The translations under genes were made by a program, and so were the position numbers. This document shows, piece after piece, positions 23,874 through 31,941 of a stretch of DNA of 36,563 nucleotides. Within the stretch, counting starts at the first letter, position 1, and each line of letters begins with the position of its first letter. This stretch comes from Chloroflexota bacterium (GTDB lineage: Bacteria > Chloroflexota > Chloroflexia > Chloroheliales > Chloroheliaceae), in contig CADDZM010000017.1 in the NCBI GenBank assembly GCA_902812345.1, forward strand, positions 1 through 36,563, given 5' to 3'. The notes beneath the pieces were generated by a model, which was not told where the DNA came from, made no database searches, and saw only the letters and a list, made by a program, of their open reading frames with translations.

Positions 23874-25652
23874 TTATTCCGCGCTATTCACTTTTCTATA
23901 TGACAACTCGAACCCTTGAATTGTTTCAAGCACCTGTCCGGGCGTAATCGTAGTCAGGCAGGGCCGGGCCGCGCAACCCAACCGGCTGCCCAGCGTCTTG
24001 CCCCGGTAAAGGCAGGGACGGCAGGGCAGTTCCATCGCGGCCTGGACGATTTTCACCCGGCCTTCCTCGGTGCCAAAAGGCTGCCAGGCGGTCGCGTTGG
24101 TTGGACCAAAAATGACCACCGCCGGTATTCCGGCCACCCCGGCCAGTTGAGCCAGGCCGCCATCATTGCCAACGAACAAATCACACCCGGCCAGGAGGGC
24201 GGCTACCTCTTTTTCACTGGTGCGTCCGGCCAGATTTATAATACTGCCGTCGTCCTCGTCAGGCTGACCGGCCAGGGCGCGGATTTGCTCGTTAAGGCTG
24301 GACTCCCCCGGCGTACCGAGCAGCACGACTCTGGCCTTTTTTTGCTGTATCAAAACCTGGGCCACCCGCGCGTAATTTACGGCAGGCCAGCGCCGGGCAA
24401 TAGTGTAGCCGCCGCCGCCCGCCCCGATGGCTATTAGCAGCCGTTCCGGTTTCTTACCACGCAATTCTGCCAGCAAATTTTCGACTTTTCCCTGTGCCAG
24501 CGGCTCGATTTGGATTTCAGGACGGGAGTCATACACAATCGGTTGGCCCGGCGCGACTTTTGTTAAAGCCTCGACTAACTGCCGCCAGTAATCTCGCTCG
24601 GCTAAATCTCCCCCGCCGAAACCCTTATCCTCTATTCGTACATTTAAAAAACCGGCCAGCCTCGCGCCGTTATAAAGTCCTACGTTCCGTTTTGCGCCGA
24701 CCACCCCGGCGACCGCCCGGTACTTCAAAATACCAAAATTAAGGCTGAAATGGTGAAAAAATATGATAGTGTCGTAGTGTTCGCGGCGCAGACCGGTCAG
24801 GAAACGGACCGCCTGTGCCAGGTTGCCCGGTTTGAGAGCCTGCCCGGGGTAATCAAAGAGGTACTTATCGAAAACAATCAGGTTATCTATATAAGGAAGT
24901 CCGGCCAAACCTTTCTGGCCGGTTTCGGTGGTGAGAACATCGAGTTGGGCTGCCGGGTAAGCCTGTTTGAGGGCGCGTAAGGCCGGGACCACCAGCAAAG
25001 CATCACCCAGGTCGGCCAACTTTACGGCCAGTATCCGTTTTATGGGCGGCGCTGTTTCCGGCGGCGTCTGGTTAAGCCGGTCGCTGAGAGCCTGGTAAGA
25101 TTTCTCCAGGTTATCGCGGATAACGTTCCAGTGAGGCGTTACCGTTTCGCCGCGTTCCCTGGCCCGTACGTCTTCGTCAGTAAAAAGCATGGCCTCGGCG
25201 CGGTAGCGGGCGTAACCGACTAAATCGGCTTCGGGCAGGTGATAGACCAGGCTGCAAAGTTTCGCCAGGGCTTTTTCCAGATTCGCCGTCTGGCCCGGCT
25301 GAAAGTCGTGCCGGTGAATAATCCACCATTCAAGTTCGCTTTCGGCCACTTCTTGCGGGTTCCAGCGGGCCTTTACCCGGCGGTGGGCGGTCTGATAGAA
25401 AGGAACCAACCAACGCAAGGCTTTTTCGTATTCCGGGCGACTCTGGCCCAGCTTGAAAGCAAAAGCGGCCCTGGTCAGGCGGTAGGCGTTATACAGCGCG
25501 ACCGCCGGGTTAAAGCCAAGCTGTTCTTGCAACAGGCGCACGCTAAGGCCGAAAAGTTTGGCCGGGCGGCGGTCGTAATATGCCTGCCACATAGCTGTTT
25601 CAGTTTGGGCCAATCTTACAGGTTCAAAATCAAAAATACGGGCGGTCTTCAT
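23874..25652 (-). CDS. Glycosyltransferase family 9 (heptosyltransferase-like) with N-terminal helical domain
   Basis: The 592-residue protein is about 220 residues longer than a usual GT9 enzyme. The C-terminal part (about 205-592) has the GT9 opening ILAVKLADLGDALLVVPALRAL, the nucleotide-sugar region LLIAIGAGGGGYTIARRWP, and FVGNDGGLAQLAGVAGIPAVVIFGPTN. It ends in the Cys-containing motif CRPC ... CAARPCLTTI, also common in the family. GT9 enzymes transfer heptose or related sugars from an ADP-type donor. The N-terminal ~200 residues are helical (MWQAYYDRRPAKLFGLSVRL, later ESELEWWIIHRHDF and GYARYRAEAMLF). They resemble a freestanding helical family I cannot name. ATG 25652 has no Shine-Dalgarno sequence and sits at the predicted transcription start. 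Confidence 0.86.
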   Translation of the reverse strand: MKTARIFDFEPVRLAQTETAMWQAYYDRRPAKLFGLSVRLLQEQLGFNPAVALYNAYRLTRAAFAFKLGQSRPEYEKALRWLVPFYQTAHRRVKARWNPQEVAESELEWWIIHRHDFQPGQTANLEKALAKLCSLVYHLPEADLVGYARYRAEAMLFTDEDVRARERGETVTPHWNVIRDNLEKSYQALSDRLNQTPPETAPPIKRILAVKLADLGDALLVVPALRALKQAYPAAQLDVLTTETGQKGLAGLPYIDNLIVFDKYLFDYPGQALKPGNLAQAVRFLTGLRREHYDTIIFFHHFSLNFGILKYRAVAGVVGAKRNVGLYNGARLAGFLNVRIEDKGFGGGDLAERDYWRQLVEALTKVAPGQPIVYDSRPEIQIEPLAQGKVENLLAELRGKKPERLLIAIGAGGGGYTIARRWPAVNYARVAQVLIQQKKARVVLLGTPGESSLNEQIRALAGQPDEDDGSIINLAGRTSEKEVAALLAGCDLFVGNDGGLAQLAGVAGIPAVVIFGPTNATAWQPFGTEEGRVKIVQAAMELPCRPCLYRGKTLGSRLGCAARPCLTTITPGQVLETIQGFELSYRKVNSAE

Positions 25653-25680
25653 TATAATAATATATCTTATAATAATATAC
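25652..25680 (-). repeat. Two tandem copies of a 15-bp AT-only-type unit at the GT9 start
   Basis: TTATAATAATATATC (25652-25666) is followed directly by TTATAATAATATAC (25667-25680). The unit contains TATTAT on the minus strand, so the duplication yields two possible -10 boxes upstream of the ATG. Confidence 0.75.
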
Positions 25681-25686
25681 CTTCAA
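25657..25686 (-). promoter_or_regulatory. Candidate leaderless promoter for the GT9 gene
   Basis: On the minus strand TTGAAG (25681-25686), 18 bases, TATTAT (25657-25662), then TATA and the ATG at 25652. The predicted transcription start would fall on or within a base or two of the start codon, and no ribosome-binding site precedes it. Confidence 0.45.
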
Positions 25687-25760
25687 GTTCCGCGTACCCG
25701 GCAACAGGCCAAAGCCGTTTCCCGCAACCACGCCCCTATTATACAGCCAATTCGAAACAA

Positions 25761-25779
25761 GTACAGGTCTTTCCTGTAC
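25761..25779. promoter_or_regulatory. 7-bp dyad between the divergent GT9 and MFS genes
   Basis: GTACAGG-TCTTT-CCTGTAC is a perfect inverted repeat with a 5-nt centre, typical in size of a dimeric repressor site. It lies about 110 bp from the GT9 start and 83 bp before the MFS start. No regulator gene is adjacent. Confidence 0.45.
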
Positions 25780-25861
25780 CACCGACCAGTGTTTTTTCCG
25801 GGTATTTATTCTATACTCTCTCCAAAAGTCTTACCGGCTTGGAATAGAAAGCTAAAGGCAC

Positions 25862-27139
25862 GTGAGCATAGCTCTAAAGTTAAAACAACTAAAACGCAAC
25901 CCCTTGCGCGACTACCGGTTCCGGCGGTTGTGGTTGGGCCTGGTGATATCGCGGATGGGCGACATGTTTACCTCTATCGCCTTGCTCTGGTTCGTCCTGG
26001 ATTTAACCGGGTCGGGCGCAGCCCTGGGCGGTGTCCTTTTTTGCTTCAGCGTCCCGGCAATTGTTACCAGCCCATTCCTGGGCCGCCTGCTTGACATTTT
26101 TCAGCCGCGCCTGGTGATGGGCCTGGACAACTTCTTGCGGGCGCTTATCATCGGGGCGATGCCAACCCTGTACTGGCTGGGCTTGCTCCAACTCTGGGTT
26201 ATCTACTTGCTGGCGCTGCTGGCGGGTGTGTTGACCCCGGCCTCAAACGTGGGCGTGCGGGTACTTATGCCGGAAATGGTGCCGAACGACGAACTGGAAG
26301 CCGCCAACGGCCTGCTATCGGCCAGCGAACAGTTTTCGGTCTTGATAAGCCCGGCCCTGGCCGGTTTCCTGATAACCCTGGTGGGCGGGCCGCCGGTCCT
26401 CCTGATTGACGCGGCCTCCTTCCTGGTAATGAGCTTCCTGCTATTCTCGCTGCCCGATGTTAAACGCCACTCTCACGCCGCCGTGTTGCCGGGCACACCT
26501 GAGAAGCGGCTTTTGTCCGGCTTTAGCGCTCTTTTCCAGCTTAAAGAAGTGCGGATTATAAGCACTATTTCTTTTGTATTCTTCCTGGCTTATATGCCGC
26601 TCGAACCGGCCTTGCCCCTGTACAGCCGCGAGCAGTTAGCGACCGACGCGAGCGGTTATGGTCTGCTCTGGTCCGCGTTTGGGGCCGGGGCGGTCCTAGG
26701 GCTGCTTTTTATTCCTTACCTGTCCCGCTACTCCCATCCCGGCCGTGTCTTTTCCGCTATCGCTATCGCCTGGGGTGCGCTTCTGGTGCCGCTGGTCTGG
26801 CTGACCAGCCTGCCGCTGGCGATGCTTTTCTTTGCCGTGGCCGGGTGCGCCTGGGCGCCCTACACGACCATCGAAACCACCCTGCTCCAGCGCCTTATCC
26901 CGGCCCATCTGCGCGGTCAGGTCTTTGGGGCGCGCTCGACCCTGATAAGCGCAAGCGGTCCGCTAGGGGTCTTTATCGGCAGCGTCCTATTGCAATTCCT
27001 GACGGCCAACCTTGTGATAGGCATCTCGGCCCTGGCCTGTATCCTGGCAGGGTTGGGCGGTTTATTATCACCCCGGCTCCGGCAAATTAACCGGCCAAGC
27101 ACAAGCAACAAAGAAAGTTCGGCAACACCAGTGGTTTAA
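25862..27139 (+). CDS. Major facilitator superfamily exporter (MFS_3/EntS-like)
   Basis: The 425-residue protein has about twelve membrane helices. It opens with NPLRDYRFRRLWLGLVISRMGDMFTSIALLWFVLD, the usual start of MFS_3-type exporters (EntS, Mef macrolide pumps). The loop after helix 2 contains GRLLDIFQPRLVMGLDNFLRA, and the central motif VLMPEMVPNDELEAANGLLS is strongly conserved in this group. Such proteins export small molecules using the proton gradient; the cargo is not predictable. The start is GTG at 25862 with AAAGG four bases before it. It is one of few plus-strand genes and is divergent from the GT9 gene across a dyad. The C-terminus is a short hydrophilic tail. Confidence 0.92.
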   Translation: MSIALKLKQLKRNPLRDYRFRRLWLGLVISRMGDMFTSIALLWFVLDLTGSGAALGGVLFCFSVPAIVTSPFLGRLLDIFQPRLVMGLDNFLRALIIGAMPTLYWLGLLQLWVIYLLALLAGVLTPASNVGVRVLMPEMVPNDELEAANGLLSASEQFSVLISPALAGFLITLVGGPPVLLIDAASFLVMSFLLFSLPDVKRHSHAAVLPGTPEKRLLSGFSALFQLKEVRIISTISFVFFLAYMPLEPALPLYSREQLATDASGYGLLWSAFGAGAVLGLLFIPYLSRYSHPGRVFSAIAIAWGALLVPLVWLTSLPLAMLFFAVAGCAWAPYTTIETTLLQRLIPAHLRGQVFGARSTLISASGPLGVFIGSVLLQFLTANLVIGISALACILAGLGGLLSPRLRQINRPSTSNKESSATPVV

Positions 27140-27181
27140 CAAAAGTTACTTCTCTTTTGAGCTTATTTCCGGTTGCTGATT

Positions 27182-28078
27182 TTAATTCAAGCGGGGTTTT
27201 TTTCGGGCGGCCGTGGTTATTTCTCGCCGGTCGAGCGGGAGTCCGCGACCTTCGAGCGGCTGGCAGTCCGGGCAATACCAGGTCATGCGCTTTCCAAGAC
27301 CCTGCCGGACCATCTTTATCGGGGTGCCGCAGACGTAGCAGGGTTTGGTGCGCCGCCGGTAGACATAACCCATGGTGTTGCCGTGAACTTCATCCGGCAA
27401 GAGTTCGGGCGGCAAGAAAGCGCGCAAAAAGCTGTCCTGTTCGTAAGAACGCTGGATGAGTTCGAGGCTGTAGCGAATAAAATCTTCAAATTCAGCCTTG
27501 CTCAAACTGCCCGCCGGGCGTTGGGGATGCAGCCCGGCCTGAAACAAAATCTCCGATTTTAAGATATTGCCGATACCCGCCACGATAAACTGGTCCATAA
27601 TTGCCTCGCCCAGTTCGCGGTCGCGGTTTTCCGGCAAGTCCAAACGCCGCCGCACTTCCCCGGCATCAAAGGTGGGCGAGAGCAGGTCCGGCCCCATCGC
27701 GGCGGTTTTGTGGGCCGGTAATTCACCGGGCGAAAGCAGTTCGCAGACCGGCGCGTTAAAGAGGACCGCGACCGAAACCGGCGTTTCCAGCACCAACCGG
27801 GCCAGGCGGTCTTCTTTGGTCCACGCTTCGCCGGGCCGGTAAATGTGCCAGCTTCCCCACATCAGCATATGGCTGTAGATGGTGTAGCCGCTGGCTAAGT
27901 CTATAAAAAGGTTCTTGCCGTGCGTCCTGACCGCCCTGACCGTCTGGCCATGGATGCGTTCAGGCCAGTTCTCCAGCCGGGCTTTTTTGTAGCGCGAGCG
28001 CACGCCGGTAATCGTCTGCCCTTCCAGGGCGGTTCGCAAGCGGTCGCCCATATTCTTGATGCTCGGTCCTTCTGGCAA
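27182..28078 (-). CDS. Fpg/Nei family DNA glycosylase / AP lyase
   Basis: The protein removes oxidised bases and cuts the abasic site. After removal of the initiator, Pro2 (nucleophile) and Glu3 are present in PEGPSIKN; the PEGP form is closer to Nei (endonuclease VIII) than to Fpg (PELPEVET). The helix-two-turn-helix part includes LGEAIMDQFIVAGIGNILKSEILFQAGLHP with the conserved NIxxSE element. The C-terminal zinc finger has four cysteines (CYVCG ... WYCPDCQ, about 244-272). The length of 298 is normal. The initiation codon is TTG at 28078 with AAGGGGG upstream; the Pro2 requirement fixes this start. It converges with the MFS gene, 42 nt apart. Confidence 0.93.
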   Translation of the reverse strand: MPEGPSIKNMGDRLRTALEGQTITGVRSRYKKARLENWPERIHGQTVRAVRTHGKNLFIDLASGYTIYSHMLMWGSWHIYRPGEAWTKEDRLARLVLETPVSVAVLFNAPVCELLSPGELPAHKTAAMGPDLLSPTFDAGEVRRRLDLPENRDRELGEAIMDQFIVAGIGNILKSEILFQAGLHPQRPAGSLSKAEFEDFIRYSLELIQRSYEQDSFLRAFLPPELLPDEVHGNTMGYVYRRRTKPCYVCGTPIKMVRQGLGKRMTWYCPDCQPLEGRGLPLDRREITTAARKKPRLN

Positions 28079-28225
28079 ATTACCCCCTTACTCGACTTAC
28101 AAGTTTTATTGAGTTATAGAGCATCGGATATGCCAGATTCCGGCGCTATATGCTATGATTATGCAAGCTTCACTATCACGCGCTGGTTTGGATTATTGGG
28201 CAAATTCAAAAGGGAGAAAAGGATA

Positions 28226-29215
28226 ATGGCAGAATCTTTCCGGGCTTTCGTAGTCAATAAGACCGAAGATGCTTTTGAAGCGGGGGTCAAAGAGTTAAGC
28301 AGGGCTGATTTGCCTGCCGGAGAGGTTTTAATCCAGGTCGTTTATTCCGGCATAAACTACAAAGACGGCCTTGCCAGCGCGCCCAACGGCCAGGTCGTGC
28401 GCAAGTATCCTTTTGTGCCGGGCATTGACCTGGCCGGGCGCGTGGTCGAGTCGAGTGATAAAAAGTTCCGGGAGAATGACGAGGTAATCGTAACCAGCTA
28501 TAACCTGGGAGTTTCGCACTATGGCGGGTTTAGCGAATACGCCCGCGTCCCGGCCGCCTGGGTAGTGCCGTTGCCCCGTAACCTGACCCTGGGTGAAGCC
28601 ATGACAATTGGCACAGCCGGGTTTACCGCTTCCCTGGCCGTTCACAAACTGGAAGTAAACGGCCTCAAACCTGCAAACGGCCCGGTCCTGATTACCGGGG
28701 CGACCGGCGGCGTGGGCGGCCACGCTATCAGTATGCTCTCGAACCTGGGCTATACGGTTGCGGCCAGCACCGGCAAGGAGAGCGAACACGCCTATTTGGA
28801 GAGCCTGGGCGCATCGGAGATTTTAAGCCGCGATGAGGTTTCGGCGGAAGGCAAGCCCCTCGAAAAAGAACGCTGGGCCGCTTCGGTTGACGCGGTTGGC
28901 GGGAACACCCTGGCCTACCTCATCCGCTCGACCAAATACAGCGGTTCTATCGCCGCTATCGGCAATACCGGCGGCCCGAAGTTTAGCGCGACAGTCTTTC
29001 CTTTTATCCTGCGCGGCATCAACCTGCTCGGTATTGATTCGGTTTCATGCCCCATGGAGTTGCGCCTGAATTTGTGGAAGCGGCTAGCCAGCGACCTCAA
29101 ACCTAAAAACCTGGCCGGGATGGTCGAGCGCGAAATAAGCCTGGAAGATTTGCCCGAAGCCACCGGCCAGGTTCTAAGCGGCAAAGTCCGGGGCCGTATC
29201 CTGGTTAAACCCTGA
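28226..29215 (+). CDS. YhdH-type MDR oxidoreductase (acrylyl-CoA reductase/quinone oxidoreductase family)
   Basis: The 329-residue medium-chain dehydrogenase/reductase lacks structural zinc cysteines. It has the family signatures GINYKDGLA, VPGIDLAGRVVESSDKKF, the NADP-binding loop GATGGVGGHAISML (about 157-170) and GIDSVSCPMELR near the C-terminus. E. coli AcuI/YhdH of this group reduces acryloyl-CoA with NADPH, which removes a toxic electrophile; I infer the same type of reaction here. I chose ATG at 28226 (AAAAGGATA upstream); the longer frame from 27920 overlaps the opposite-strand glycosylase gene and is not credible. The length equals that of the family. It is a single-gene unit. Confidence 0.9.
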   Translation: MAESFRAFVVNKTEDAFEAGVKELSRADLPAGEVLIQVVYSGINYKDGLASAPNGQVVRKYPFVPGIDLAGRVVESSDKKFRENDEVIVTSYNLGVSHYGGFSEYARVPAAWVVPLPRNLTLGEAMTIGTAGFTASLAVHKLEVNGLKPANGPVLITGATGGVGGHAISMLSNLGYTVAASTGKESEHAYLESLGASEILSRDEVSAEGKPLEKERWAASVDAVGGNTLAYLIRSTKYSGSIAAIGNTGGPKFSATVFPFILRGINLLGIDSVSCPMELRLNLWKRLASDLKPKNLAGMVEREISLEDLPEATGQVLSGKVRGRILVKP

Positions 29216-29235
29216 TTTACAAATAAATCTTTAGA

Positions 29236-29282
29236 TTTGAAGATATGCTACTCTAGTAGCATACTTTTGAAGATATGCTACT
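29236..29282. repeat. 17-bp direct repeat with an inverted 9-mer between the copies
   Basis: TTTGAAGATATGCTACT occurs at 29236-29252 and 29266-29282, start to start 30 bp. The 9-mer TATGCTACT (29244-29252) pairs perfectly with AGTAGCATA (29255-29263), giving a tight hairpin with a 2-nt loop. AAATCT-TT-AGATTT (29225-29238) is a further small dyad. It lies between the converging oxidoreductase and GT2 genes, without a clear T-tract. Confidence 0.75.
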
Positions 29283-29305
29283 TTAGGTCGCTAAATTAGC
29301 ATTTT

Positions 29306-30283
29306 TTATTTCTGGTTAAATTCCAGGAGCGAGGCCAATTGTTCGGCGCTGGCGGTGCGGTGCGCCTGAACCAGTTTGCGGCGGCGGAGGGTATCGGGGA
29401 TAGCTTTGATTCCGTCAAGCTGGCCTTTTAGCCGGGCGCGTTCGGTCTTCAGCCTGATTTTAAGGAGCGCTTGAAAGGCGTAATTTAGCTGGGTCAGGAT
29501 AATTGCCGGTAAATTTGGCAGCAATACGCCCGCTGGCAAATCTTTCAGGGCGACCACGATAAAATTCCGCCCGTTGCGGTAACTGGCGAGCGTTCCGCCG
29601 CCGGTCGCGCTCAGCCGGTGATAAACCACGGCTTTGGGCTGGTAAAGACAGCGCAGGCCGCGCAACCGCAGCCGCAGATTTAAATCCACGTCCTCGCAGT
29701 ACATCGCCAGGCTTTCGTCCAGAATTTTGCCGTCCGGGTTATCGCTTCGGACCGCGTCCAGGGCTTCGCGTTTGAATGCCACCGCGCAGCCGCAACCGCC
29801 GAAAACTTCTTCCGCGTGGTCGTACTGACCCTTATCTTCCTGCCAGACGCCCCGGTTGCCCGGCACGCCGTTAGCTTTGTAGTAATCTCCGGCGGTGTGA
29901 AAGACCTTGCGGCGGTCATAGAGCATTATCCGGCAGGCCACACTGCTTATTTCAGGCCGTTCCCGGAAGCTCCGGTCAATCGCGGCCAGCCAGCCCGGTT
30001 CGGCCTCGGCGTCATTGTTAAATAGCGCCAGGACATTGCCCCGGGCGGCCTCGAAACCGTCGTTGCAGGCTTTAGCGAACTGGCCGTTTTTCTCTCTCAT
30101 AATCAGCCTGACCCAGGGATATTTCTCCCGGACCAGGGCTACCGAGCCGTCGGTGCTGGCATCGTCCACCACGATTGTTTCGAGGGGCTGGAGAGTTTGA
30201 GCATGGATTGAATCGAGACAGCCGCCCAGGAAGCGGGCGCCGTTGTAATTCGGAATAATGACCGAATACGAAAAATCACTCAA
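29306..30283 (-). CDS. Glycosyltransferase family 2 protein (rhamnosyl/galactofuranosyl type)
   Basis: The 325-residue GT-A enzyme opens with SVIIPNYNGARFLGGCLDSI, then LETIVVDDASTDGS, ALFNNDAEAEPGWL (metal-binding NDD/DxD-like segment, about 88-100), GGCGCAVAFKREALDAV and LAMYCEDVDLNLRLRLRG (catalytic-base region ED-D). WcaA/WbbL-like family members use dTDP-rhamnose or similar donors. It starts with TTG at 30283, overlapping the phosphatase gene end by 8 nt, so it is translationally coupled to it. An RmlD-type dTDP-sugar reductase is encoded two genes upstream, which fits a rhamnosyltransferase, but this is inference. The C-terminal ~60 residues are Arg/Lys/Leu-rich and may touch the membrane. 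Confidence 0.9.
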   Translation of the reverse strand: MSDFSYSVIIPNYNGARFLGGCLDSIHAQTLQPLETIVVDDASTDGSVALVREKYPWVRLIMREKNGQFAKACNDGFEAARGNVLALFNNDAEAEPGWLAAIDRSFRERPEISSVACRIMLYDRRKVFHTAGDYYKANGVPGNRGVWQEDKGQYDHAEEVFGGCGCAVAFKREALDAVRSDNPDGKILDESLAMYCEDVDLNLRLRLRGLRCLYQPKAVVYHRLSATGGGTLASYRNGRNFIVVALKDLPAGVLLPNLPAIILTQLNYAFQALLKIRLKTERARLKGQLDGIKAIPDTLRRRKLVQAHRTASAEQLASLLEFNQK

Positions 30284-31019
30284 CCAGGGCCGCCTTTAAG
30301 CTGTTCAGGTTGGTCCGGCTGACCCTGCAAGCCCGCAGGTAGCCTTCCGCCCCGCCGTATTTCACGTCGAGAAATTTCAGGGTTTTGAGCATCGTCCGGG
30401 GGTCGCAGGCGTTGTCCCGGTCGAATCTTTTCAAGTTCTGGCCGCGTTCGATGGCTTCCTCGCGCCACATTTCAATCAAAGGGGCGATGTAGTGGCGGGT
30501 AAGGGCGTAGTCGTCGGCAATAATGCCGGGGGCCACATTTGCCAGCGAAAGGAGCAGCCCCGCAATCAGGCCGGTCCGGTCTTTCCCGGCGTGGCAATGA
30601 AAAAGGGCCGGTTGGTTTTCAGGGCTGGCCAGCACTTCCATCACCTGCCGGAACTCCCCTTTAGCTTCATCCAGCAAGAAAGTGTAAAACTGGTAAAGGT
30701 GTTCGCGTTTCTCGGTACTGGACATAACAACCGGGTTCATCAGCGAGATGTTTAAGTAGCGGACGCACTCGTGCGCTGCAAAACAATGCACGAACGAATT
30801 TACCTCTTTATCAAACCGTAAATCTATGACGGTTTTGAGACCCCAATCCACCAGCTTTTGCTGAGCCGCTTGCGAGAGCCTCCCGATGTTGTCGGAGCGC
30901 AAAAACCGGCCGGGCCGGGTCCGTTTGCCGTCGCGGGTCGGATAGCCGCCCAGGTCGCGGACGTTGTAGACACCTTCGAGCGGTAAATGCCGGGAAAAAG
31001 CGGTTGGTCTGGTTGCCAT
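30276..31019 (-). CDS. Tyrosine/serine protein phosphatase (Y_phosphatase3 family)
   Basis: The 247-residue protein has the cysteine-phosphatase P-loop HCHAGKDRTG at 141-150, with nucleophile Cys142 and Arg148. The family's N-terminal signature is NVRDLGGYPTRDGKRTRPGRFLRSDNI. This is the LipA/PtpB-like group of atypical dual-specificity phosphatases, which can act on phosphotyrosine, phosphoserine or phosphoinositides. The start ATG at 31019 has AAGGAAGGGG upstream. The stop overlaps the GT2 start, suggesting coordinated synthesis. In bacteria such phosphatases often oppose tyrosine kinases that control capsule export; no kinase is visible here. All catalytic residues are intact. Confidence 0.9.
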   Translation of the reverse strand: MATRPTAFSRHLPLEGVYNVRDLGGYPTRDGKRTRPGRFLRSDNIGRLSQAAQQKLVDWGLKTVIDLRFDKEVNSFVHCFAAHECVRYLNISLMNPVVMSSTEKREHLYQFYTFLLDEAKGEFRQVMEVLASPENQPALFHCHAGKDRTGLIAGLLLSLANVAPGIIADDYALTRHYIAPLIEMWREEAIERGQNLKRFDRDNACDPRTMLKTLKFLDVKYGGAEGYLRACRVSRTNLNSLKAALVE

Positions 31020-31074
31020 CTTTGGTTACCCCTTCCTTTAGAGGCTGTTTAAAACAAGTTCTTAACTTTAATTT

Positions 31075-31941
31075 TCATTTTTGAGGTAAAAGCTGTAAAT
31101 AGTCGGCCAAACCTTCCTGCCAGGGCCGCAACCTGATACCCAGGTTGGTCGCGGCGGCAAAATTATGCAGGGCGCTCTGGTAAAGTGGCGGCGTGGGCCG
31201 GGGAAAGTCGGCCAGCCTGGAAGGTGTTACCTTTACATTCTCGCGCCCGGACTGGCGAAAAATCTCCTGAGCGAACTCAAAGCGGCTGGCCGGATTTTCG
31301 TTAGCTAGGTGATACAGGCCGTAAGCCTCGGTCCGGGATAGTTCCAGGATAGCGGCGGCCAGGTCCGGCGCATAAGTCGGGTTGCTGATTTCATCATCTA
31401 CCACCGAAACGGCCCCGCGTTCGTCGCCAAGTTGGAGCATGCGCCGCACGAAGTTAAGTTTGCCTTCAGTCGGGCGCGGCCCAAAGACCCAACTCGTCCG
31501 TACTATATAAAAGCGGTTGAGCAAGGTTCTAACATATTCTTCCCCGGCAAGCTTGCTCCGCCCGTAAACGCTCTCCGGGTTTGGCGCGTCGTATTCGTAG
31601 TAAGGCGTCGCTTTGCGTCCATCGAAAACCGTGTTCGTGCTGACATATAGCAAGGCCGCGTCGTTCTGGGCTGCCGCGAGAGCTAAATTCTGAGTACCCA
31701 GGGCGTTGACGCGGTAGGCCGTTTCAGGTTCGCTTTCGCATTGGTCCACATAAGTGTAAGCTGCCGGGTGCAAAATCAATTCGGGCCGGAAACTGCCTAC
31801 TAACCGCCGGACCATCACCCGGTCGCCGATGTCGCAGTTATCCCGTGTGATAGTTTTTATCTGGTGGTCGCCCCCGGCCTGGAGTAAATTCACCAGGGCG
31901 CTACCGACCTGGCCGTTAGCCCCTGTTACGATTATCCGCAT
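31075..31941 (-). CDS. rfbD: dTDP-4-dehydrorhamnose reductase-like SDR protein
   Basis: The 288-residue extended SDR enzyme has the nucleotide-binding loop VTGANGQVGSALV (5-17), DIGD at the second strand, and STNTVFDGR (101-109). The catalytic YGRSK pair is Tyr126/Lys130, and RTSWVFGP follows. The RmlD family performs the last step of dTDP-L-rhamnose synthesis, NADPH reduction of dTDP-4-keto-rhamnose. The other rml genes are not in this window, so a related sugar-nucleotide reductase, or the MAT2B-like branch of the same family, cannot be excluded. Its start at 31941 overlaps the end of the HyfH-like gene by 10 nt, a surprising junction between redox and sugar genes. Confidence 0.82.
   Translation of the reverse strand: MRIIVTGANGQVGSALVNLLQAGGDHQIKTITRDNCDIGDRVMVRRLVGSFRPELILHPAAYTYVDQCESEPETAYRVNALGTQNLALAAAQNDAALLYVSTNTVFDGRKATPYYEYDAPNPESVYGRSKLAGEEYVRTLLNRFYIVRTSWVFGPRPTEGKLNFVRRMLQLGDERGAVSVVDDEISNPTYAPDLAAAILELSRTEAYGLYHLANENPASRFEFAQEIFRQSGRENVKVTPSRLADFPRPTPPLYQSALHNFAAATNLGIRLRPWQEGLADYLQLLPQK

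Noticed and set aside
27920-28225. N-terminal extension of the YhdH-type oxidoreductase
   Set aside because: It would overlap the start of the Nei/Fpg gene on the other strand and adds 102 residues absent from the family; a good ribosome site precedes ATG 28226.
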